Below, piece by piece: positions 56,631 through 64,000 of a stretch of 64,000 bases of DNA. The position numbers and the translations under genes are program-made. Numbering within the stretch: position 1 is the first letter of the stretch; each line of letters starts with the position of its first letter. This stretch comes from Metarhizium brunneum. Taxonomy: Eukaryota > Ascomycota > Sordariomycetes > Hypocreales > Clavicipitaceae. Location of the stretch: the NCBI RefSeq assembly GCF_013426205.1, contig NC_089427.1, forward strand, positions 1,674,001 through 1,738,000. Direction: 5' to 3'. A model generated the notes under the pieces. The model ran no database searches, was not told the DNA's origin, and worked only from the letters and a program-made list of their open reading frames with translations.

Positions 56631-57726
56631 TTAATCGCTCTCGTCTCCGTCCAACGCCTCGTCCCTGTCTTCACTTACAGCCCTCTCTTCCAACACGTCC
56701 TGCGTCTCTCCGCCGGTCCCATTCTCCTCTTCCGCTCCTTCCTCTCCCTCCTCCCCCTCCTCCTCATCTGCCTGCTCGTCGTCGTCATCCTCCTCCTCAT
56801 GGACTTCTGCCTCCTCCTCCGTCTCAGCATCCTCCTCCTCATCACCATCATCACCCACCTCCCCAGGATCAACGCGCGCCTTCTTCGCGCGCGGCGCACC
56901 GCCCGCCGTCCCCGAAGCCGCCGTCGCGTCCGCGGCCGTCGTCGTGTCCGCCATCTCCGTGTCGTCGCCCCCGGCGCCGTCGTGCTTGGCACGCGCTTTC
57001 TGGCGGTAATTTGTGCGTTTCTCCGTCTGGATCTGGCTGAACCCTACGCACGACCGGTTAGCCACACGGGACACAACTTCGCAACCAGGGAACAATTATT
57101 AGTCTGCCGGCCGGGGCGAATTTCGTCCCCCACGGCGGACGACGTACTGGCAAATTCGGCCTCGAGAGGCCCCTTCAAGAAGGAAAACTCGACGTCGTCC
57201 AGCGCCTTGAAGACATCTGCCGGCGCGACGGTCTTTTTACCCGCATTCACTGTGTTTTCGTTGGCGCTGCTTGCATGTTAGCAAACTCCTTTCCACCACC
57301 CCCTTTTTTTGATTGGGCATTGAGACAATGTGCAGGCCGTACTGTGAAGCGAGGTAGCTGATGAATACGGTGGCGCTCTTGCTCATGGCTAGGATGGCAT
57401 TGGCCTGGATCTGCGTGTTGGGTGGTAATACGCCCTTTGCGAGTCTGGTGATTATTGACTTGGGCAGCGTGAGGTCCTGTATTACTTTAGCGGTTTGAAC
57501 GGTGATTTCCCCCGCTTCCTCCCCTGTTGCTTTGCTTCCCTTTGGCGGAGGAGAGTGAGCGTACTTCGATTGTGGTGGTGTCCTTCTCTTTGTCCTTGTC
57601 CTTGGTGGTCTTTTCTGGTGCGGAAGCGGCTTCTTGTGATTCATCTGCTGGGGCGGTGGTCAGGGTGCTGTCGTCGGGGACGAGGGCATCGCTTTTGCGA
57701 GGCTGGTCTGATTTTCGAGCCGGCAT
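56631..57726 (-). CDS. DPB4: DNA polymerase epsilon subunit D / Dpb4-like histone-fold protein
   Basis: A 275-residue histone-fold protein. Exons 57726-57565, 57476-57343, 57266-57148 and 57043-56631 fit in phase; donors are GTACGC, GTACGG and GTACGT. Exon 1 is a Lys/Glu/Ser-rich leader. The fold reads LPKSIITRLAKGVLPPNTQI, QANAILAMSKSATVFISYLA, SHANENTVNAGKKTVAPADV, FKALDDVEFSFLKGPLEAEF, the full CBF/NF-YB-type histone fold of Dpb4. RFSQIQTEKRTNYRQKARAK follows, then an Ala/Asp/Glu tail with long acidic runs. Dpb4 pairs with Dpb3 in polymerase epsilon and with Dls1 in the ISW2/CHRAC remodeller, so it acts in replication and nucleosome sliding. The acidic tail of about 110 residues is longer than in yeast. 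Confidence 0.92.
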
Positions 57727-59278
57727 GGCCGTGTGTGTGTGCTTGCGGGCGAGGCGGGAGAAGTGCGGTATGGCGGTTTATCTTTGTCCTATCTTGAATG
57801 AGCGTTGAGTGGGCGGCGGATACACCATGAGATGATGTGTGTTCTGACGCGGGGCTATGTCTGGTTTGGCGTCGGTGTCGTCTCCTGTGAGCCGCGTATA
57901 TTTGTCTACACAGTGCCAGTGAGTTTCCGACTGTCCTTGTGACTCTGCGATGGGAGGAGGGGATGAAGCAATGCGCCGTGTCGCAATGGATTGGTTGAAA
58001 GATTGAGGGACTGAGTGATCAAGGTCGTGGCGAGCCGCGACTCGAACGCGTGCCCCACTGGATGATGCGCGTAAAGTGGCTTTTCACTTTGATGGGGTCG
58101 GTTGCTTGAGAGTCGAGACGGACATCCTCTTTATCTTTCTCTTCCATTTTATTGGATTTGGAAATCTTTGTCCCGATGGTGCTACATTCATTTATTTTAC
58201 TTTGCATGTTACTTGAAACCCGTCTGCAAACAAAGCTCGCTGGAATTGGACAGGCCCATCTTCCATGAAATGCAGCAACAATGACGGCCGGTTCGCGCTT
58301 CAAGCAGGCTCCGAGGCCCATGCAGGGATGCAGAGAAGATTCTTTGATCCTTCTGCATTGCCTGTCAGATGTGATAGATGGCCCCGTGGTCACAATTCCA
58401 ACAGACTTGCTACACAATCTCATGGCGAAAACCCATGTCAATTTTTGTACCAGGGTCCTTCGCCACGGACCAAACTTCCAGTCCTTTCGCATAGAACAAC
58501 AACCTTGGTTGACAACTCCCCCGGTTTAAGGGCCAACAAGGTCCGTATTAGCCATATTCGGTACCAAGGCGAGGTCCCCCTTTGTCATGGCGTGTAATTT
58601 CATCATTTATTGACATCCACATTCATAAACAACTGGTTCCGTAAATTCAACGCAATTTCGTCATGTATTTCATATTCATCTGTAACTAATGAGCCAGCGA
58701 GCTGGCTAAGCCTCCTGGGCTCCAGAAATGCTGTACCGGGGCATGTCGAATCCGTCAGTCTTATGTATGTATGTACATGTACCCATGGTTGCTGTTACAC
58801 AAGAACGCATTTGGGTATATCCATCCTAATCCTACAATATGCAGTTATAAGATGGTTGCAATAACAAATCCATTTATCCCATGGAATGAAAGATTGGATT
58901 GTAGAAGCTCAGAAACTGTCTGTCATGTCATACCAAATCATCCCCGGGTGCCTGTCATAAAAGACTTAGGCAGCAGGTTCAGACACGGCATCTTGAATTA
59001 CACCGACAATGATATCTCAACGACTTTGGCAAGCGAGATAGCCGAACAACTTCATGTCATTTGCCGTCATTGTATCCTTGTCAGTCGTGAAACGGCCATT
59101 GATCCCTCTCCACCCAACTCAACCCACACTCCCGATCCAGCAGGTAGTTGGAACATGGGACAAGGGTTTCAAGTTGGATCAGCAGGCACATGCCATGCTG
59201 TTTACCATTGTTTTCTGACAAAACAAGAAAGAAGAGTAGAGATTTTGTGGGCTGCTATAGCCTCTGGCATTGTATCGT
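57727..59278. other. Intergenic region upstream of DPB4
   Basis: Holds the DPB4 promoter and the 3' region of the membrane-protein gene. A tRNA-like T-loop word lies at about 58038 on the minus strand but does not fold into a tRNA (see rejected list). A 172-codon plus frame (58771-59289) has no motif. Confidence 0.5.
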
Positions 59279-60079
59279 TCAGCCAATAGCCCGCCCAATC
59301 TCTGATTTGTGAATCACAGGACGAGGCGAGAGGCCGCCAAGGAAGATGTCGTCCTCACCCGGCGTTTGCGGAGGAGTTGAGTGAGACGAATACACACCAT
59401 CACTTTCTCGGCGACCTGAAGGCAAGGTACGCAGGAATGTGTCGGCAGATCGTCGTGGAGGTAGTTGATCATCTTGGCTTTGGCTATACCAGGGCTCACG
59501 GGGGGACACAGTAGCCCGTGTACTTTTAGATCGGCCGTGTCGAGGAGATATAAGCGGTGGCGCTTTTGCTAGCCTTGATGGATAACGTTTTGGGTAGGAA
59601 ATGAATGCATCTTCCCCTTGAACTGTATCATCGGTGAGGCCGGGTCTAGAATTCGGCGCTCTGGCAAGAACAGGAATTTGCGGCAACTCAAGGCTGCCTT
59701 TGCCCGACAAATACATTGCCATCGGCCGGTCTTCCGACATGCGTGAAATGTGTTGGGAAGAACTCTGATAAACGATCAAACTCGTCGGCTTTTGAACGGA
59801 CCCAACCGACGTGCTTGGTCGATGGGTGCGGTGACTGCTTGGACTTGATTGGTCTTTCTGGGATTCCTCTTGCATACACGGTTTTTCACTACCCCCTCTG
59901 TCAACTTTCCACGACTCTATCTCTTCATCGTCGATGGGTGTGATGCCTCGGTTGAATAATCGAGCTTTGCGTCGACGGGTTCGATAGTACAGAAGGGCAG
60001 CAAGGGCGATGAGCATAAATGAGGGGATGATCGTCGCTAGGATAATAATGAGGTTTTGAGTGGCGAGTCCGTCCTCCAT
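59279..60079 (-). CDS. Single-pass membrane protein with disordered cytosolic tail
   Basis: 266 residues in one exon, ATG 60079. After nine residues a hydrophobic segment (IIILATIIPSFMLIALAALL) forms one transmembrane helix, followed by a polybasic stop-transfer RTRRRKAR, so the C-terminus should face the cytosol. Next comes LFNRGITPIDDEEIESWKVD, an ordered, conserved-looking motif. The remaining 200 residues are Ser/Pro/Arg-rich and disordered, with likely phosphosites (RSKSTR, HSTPPQTPGEDD). No signal peptide beyond the anchor and no known domain. The DDEEIESW block recurs in my memory in ascomycete hypothetical proteins, but I cannot confirm it here. The role is unknown; a membrane-tethered adaptor is one guess. 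Confidence 0.8.
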   Translation of the reverse strand: MEDGLATQNLIIILATIIPSFMLIALAALLYYRTRRRKARLFNRGITPIDDEEIESWKVDRGGSEKPCMQEESQKDQSSPSSHRTHRPSTSVGSVQKPTSLIVYQSSSQHISRMSEDRPMAMYLSGKGSLELPQIPVLARAPNSRPGLTDDTVQGEDAFISYPKRYPSRLAKAPPLISPRHGRSKSTRATVSPREPWYSQSQDDQLPPRRSADTFLRTLPSGRRESDGVYSSHSTPPQTPGEDDIFLGGLSPRPVIHKSEIGRAIG

Positions 60080-63000
60080 CTTGTCCGTTGGGGACCCGGC
60101 CGTAGTTGGTTAGTTAATAGGGACAACCTATTCGTAGCGAGTTGCCGTTTTGCTAAATCTAAGCCCGATCCGAGCCAGTCCGACTATACGGCCATAGAGT
60201 GCGCCCTCCTTGTGCTAACAAGAAAGTAAAAGGAGAAAAGAATGAATGAAATCCTAGTAACGAGAGGTCCCCGGTTGAGAAGTAGGCAGCTGACTGTGCT
60301 TCATAAAAAGTAGCGATCGTAATCTACGGGTGAATATACACGTAGTTTAGTTGGCGCCAGCCACAGAAGCGGTAAGACGAGACAACCCTCGGCGACTTTA
60401 TGTATATATGGCAAAATATAAGTATCGAGACCTAAAACGGCGAGGTGGTTAGAACCCATGGCCAACACAAAGAAAGACCTCCAAACCCTCAAAAGGGCTG
60501 GGACGATCTACATGATTAAGACACCCATTGTCACGGTTCAGCTGTAATAAATAACTTACAACATGTGTTCGATGAAAAGGTAAGAACTGCTCCTCGCTCG
60601 AAACAGCCCACCAGATGAACTGATAAGAAACTATTGCGCAATATGACCAGGCACAAATGCCCTGCGGCAGCAGGTTAGTGTAGCAACCTGGAAAGAGCAA
60701 GAGGGGAGATCGAGATACTATATACAGATGCACTCAACCATGCATGCACCACCACCGCTCGCTCTCGATGTCCGTGTGAGCTACGGAACCAGGATGTTCA
60801 CGGTGGGGAGAGTGGGTGGTTCCAAGACAGGGGCGTGTGCGAGCTAGGCAGAGGGCATTCTGAACAGGGGTGTGTAAGAAGCATCATGAGCCAACTCCCA
60901 CGTAGCCAGACCAAGTAGTACTAGTACGGCATTGGCGGACAGAAACGCAAGCAAAGGCTCCGTGCCGCTTGGTGCCGTAAGATGTCCGTACACCGGCGAG
61001 AACAACCGTAATGGGGATCGTGGGCGATGGGCGGCCTATGCAATGCTCTGAGCATCAAAGAACAGCTCCAGCATAGTTGTGGTAGGTAGGCTTCCGTACG
61101 ACAGCCACAAAGACTCGTTCCAAGGCTGATGATGGATAGTGCTTTTGTTTCTTTGTCTTGGCCGTGTTTGTTGCCTCTGCTTCAAAAGCAAACAAGCTCC
61201 TCATCTCGGTGTAACAGACGAACGAAGGCCATTATTCTTCCTGTGGAGAAGGAGCAGCGGTGGCATTTGTGGAGAGCTTAGCATCAAAGATATTGGCAAG
61301 AGAAAATGCGCCGTAGTCTGGCTGCATTTTTGCGCTGCATCAATTTTCCACAGCCCATGCATTTTACGGAGGAATGGCGGCTCGCTCATGTATAATAGTC
61401 AATGACATCGTAGCAGTCGCAGGGAGGTCCGGTTCCAGCCCTGGGTCAGATGCCGGTACTACTGTACGGAGTATAGGTTCGAGGAGGAAAACGTGGCGCG
61501 GAAACCAGGCAGCTCAGTGGCCCAATCGTTCTTGGTCCAACCAAATCATCGCCAAACGACCTGCTCACATGGTTCCGATGTGATGTTGAGGCCAGGGGTC
61601 GAGCATAGATATCGAGGTGGTAAGCCGGGAAGCAGGTGAGCTAGGCATTGGGTTGCAGGTTTGTCCGAGTTGCTGAGTGCTCCAATATTGAGGACTCGAG
61701 CATTGGCGTAGAGCTTGACAGCACATCGCTGTGTTATTACATGGCATGCAAGTTAGGTGTCTCTGCCGCATGAATTTGGGCAGTGCTTCCTCCGTACCTG
61801 ACGAGCTCACCACTCAGCTGCCGCGGAGGAAACTTGAAACGTCGACACTAGCACAGTAGCCTATTGTGCTGTCTCTTTGGCCCGAATGCTCTGGGCGGAG
61901 GATTCATTAGTCAGGCCATGTTTCGAAGAAATGCATGAGGCTGGAGAACATTGAACAATGCGGAGACTACGAGTTGCAAGCTGTGTGGTTGTGCATTTGC
62001 ATCGCACCGCCAGACATTGACCACCAGACCAGCACGAAAGCGCGGAAGGCGCCAAGCGCTACACGACGATCAATGTGCAGGAGCGGTGCTTAACCCTGCC
62101 CACACCTGTCCACACATGTCCAGAGCATCAAGTCTCGCGCCTCCTCCCCTCACCCTCTCTCACCCTCTCACATCTTTCCCACCTTTCTTTTCCGCATTGG
62201 TAACAATAATGCCTGTGATTTCCATTGCCACCTCACGCGCTCTATGCCTGCATTCATCGCATGTGCAGCACAGATGCACAGGAAGAACGAGATGCGTATT
62301 TCTCCGACGTCTGGGTGCTACGGGACTTCCAGCAACCGTTGAGCCTCTATGTCCAGGTCAGCTGAAGCCAGCCCACCCACACCTGCGAAACCCAGACACC
62401 CTCTCTTTGTCGGTCTTTCCCACTAGAGTCCACCATCACACCCTCAAGTTAACCACCGCCTAGCCTCAGGACGGCCGTTCCCAAGTTAGCCTCACCAGGA
62501 ACCAGGCACGCGGCCGCAAACGCCAAGAGAAGTCTGGTGTACAGCTCGCCATCTGAAATGTGTGGAGCCCAAAATCACCAAACGACATGTACGTATCCAC
62601 CAGATAATTGGCGCCCGTTTTCAGGCTAGTTCAGGTGCACCTCTCTACTACGAGGTGTGATACATTGTCTCTCCCTGTCCTATTCTTAGACCAGCTTCTC
62701 TGTCTCTATCTAATCCGTAGTGTGCTCCGTATGTATATCTCCGTCAAAAGCTGTGTTACAACTGCTTGGAGCAACACATGTACACACGTTCACGGTGCTT
62801 GCTGCAACGTGCTTCACCTGTCAGATCCGATGTCGGGCCTGTGCCCAGCCATCGTCCTTCGAGCTGACCTAGCGCCCGATTGTCTTTGTGCAATTCAGCC
62901 AACCCCCCCAAATACAAGTGGGCGAAGCTATTACATGTCAGCTTGAAATTGACCGTCTTGATCGAGGACGAACATGCAGGTAACAGGATATTTCCGAGTA

Positions 63001-64000
63001 TCTATCAAACGCACGAACGCAGACATGCCATCATAAAAACATGCGCTCTTGGTCAACGCGCCATAAACCCACAGTGTTATACCCTTACATCGGATGGCTA
63101 AGGGGCTATGCGCATTAGCAATAACCAACTTCGTACAATACATCTTCAGCGTGTAAGGATAGAATCGACGCAAAATCAAACCACTTACATACAGCACGAT
63201 GGTCGAGAAAAAGGAGACAGCAGGAGACACCAAAAAGCAACGAGCCCTGAGCTAACCGCCAACACCACTGTACTACCGATCCACCTCGAGTTAGCCAGTG
63301 AAATAGACAAGGCCAAACAACAAAGTCCTTGCACCGAGGTGCCGTTGGACAAAAGAAGTGAAACGGCATCGTCCTGCCCTGGTGGGCAACATCTCCCCAG
63401 AATCCAAGGAACCATGCTATCAGCCAATCACCAAGATTTCATCTGAAGCTTCCACGGCAACTACCTACAATACGGAGTACACTTCTGCTACTCGGTCCTG
63501 CCAATACTAGTGGTCGCAATGGGCGCAAACAGCCGCGAGCACTACGGCAAGACTATGGAAGGATCATCCTCTCAGCATCAGTCAGTCTGGCTTGAGAACC
63601 TTCATATAACAGAAACTGGACGCAGCAGTCTCGTCGGTGGTGGGCTAACTCAAACCCGTTGGTGCGTTTGTTTTAGTTTGCCCAGATCGGCGTGGCTGTT
63701 TCGCAATGTCGCTTGCCTTGGAAACAAGCCAGTCGGTTCCCGGTCAGTCTGTCGAGCAATTCAAGTTCTTTGGACTGTGCATGATCAACAGCGTCTTAAC
63801 TAAAGGAGCCCATCACCTGGTACATTCCTATTGAATACTCCTTGCGCATGACGAATTCAGCGCCACAACAAGGCACCGCCAAGCACCCATGCACACGGCA
63901 ACAACTAATCCATGCACACGGGGTGGCTTGCAACAAGCCGGCAACCGGTAACCATGAACTACAACACATTGTTCAGTGAACCACGCCCATCGCCATCAGC
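60080..64000. other. Intergenic region to the window end, no supported gene
   Basis: The first part likely contains the promoter of the membrane-protein gene. Frames are short and lack motifs. TACGGAGTA copies lie at 61465 and 63471. The plus strand is CTC-rich around 62140-62200 (CCTCCCCTCACCCTCTCTCA). No RNA gene recognised. A gene continuing beyond 64000 cannot be excluded. Confidence 0.5.

Noticed and set aside
58019..58110. tRNA-like sequence on the minus strand (GTTCGAGTC with flanking pairs)
   Set aside because: The T arm pairs in four of five positions, but no D arm and no acceptor partner for the 3' end could be found. At best a tRNA fragment.
58771..59289. 172-codon plus frame
   Set aside because: Overlaps the 3' end of the membrane-protein gene on the other strand and shows no motif.

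Overview
The window is nuclear DNA of a filamentous ascomycete, most likely a sordariomycete and perhaps Hypocreales. The support is seen directly: short spliceosomal introns (about 50-290 bp) with GTRNGT-type donors and CTAAC-like branch sites, large intergenic spaces, and a set of typical Pezizomycotina proteins. These are a bHLH factor, a Zn2Cys6 factor, a SET-MYND protein, a DUF7707-like GPI protein, an RSC7/NPL6 subunit and a Dpb4 subunit. The exact genus cannot be read from the sequence.

Layout. 1-8.5 kb is gene-poor and rich in short repeats and a TACGGAGTA motif. 8.5-15.7 kb holds a bHLH transcription factor (+), a Zn2Cys6 factor (+) and a zinc-type/quinone oxidoreductase (-). 16.3-17.7 kb has an AT-rich decayed repeat, a tRNA-Thr(CGT) and a putative three-exon secreted protein (-). 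17.9-30.2 kb carries a long-chain acyl-CoA synthetase (-), a small conserved-looking protein (-), a membrane-anchored glutaredoxin (-), a small secreted protein candidate (-), the BiP nucleotide-exchange factor SIL1 (+) and a SET-MYND protein (+). 30.2-34.2 kb is empty. 34.2-41.1 kb has the DUF7707-like GPI protein (+), the circularly permuted GTPase NUG1 (+) and, convergent with it, the exosome nuclease DIS3 (-). 41.1-52.6 kb is an 11.5 kb gap without a convincing intact gene. 52.6-60.1 kb holds RSC7/NPL6 (+), DPB4 (-) and a single-pass membrane protein (-). 60.1-64 kb shows no gene.

Functional links are loose, as is usual in fungi. NUG1 and DIS3 both serve ribosome biogenesis and RNA processing and lie tail to tail. 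SIL1 and the glutaredoxin both belong to the secretory pathway. RSC7 and DPB4 are chromatin/replication factors about 1.5 kb apart and convergent. No biosynthetic gene cluster, CRISPR array or intact transposon was seen.

The most unusual signal is a dispersed palindromic 9-mer, TACGGAGTA/TACTCCGTA. I counted at least 21 exact copies, and none falls inside any gene called here. It also occurs as the head-to-head 14-mer ACGGAGTACTCCGT (twice) and in the loop of an 18-bp-arm hairpin. A second perfect palindrome, TACCTAGGTA, occurs five times. Exon boundaries were worked out by hand from splice signals and reading phase, and each spliced gene model gives a whole number of codons.
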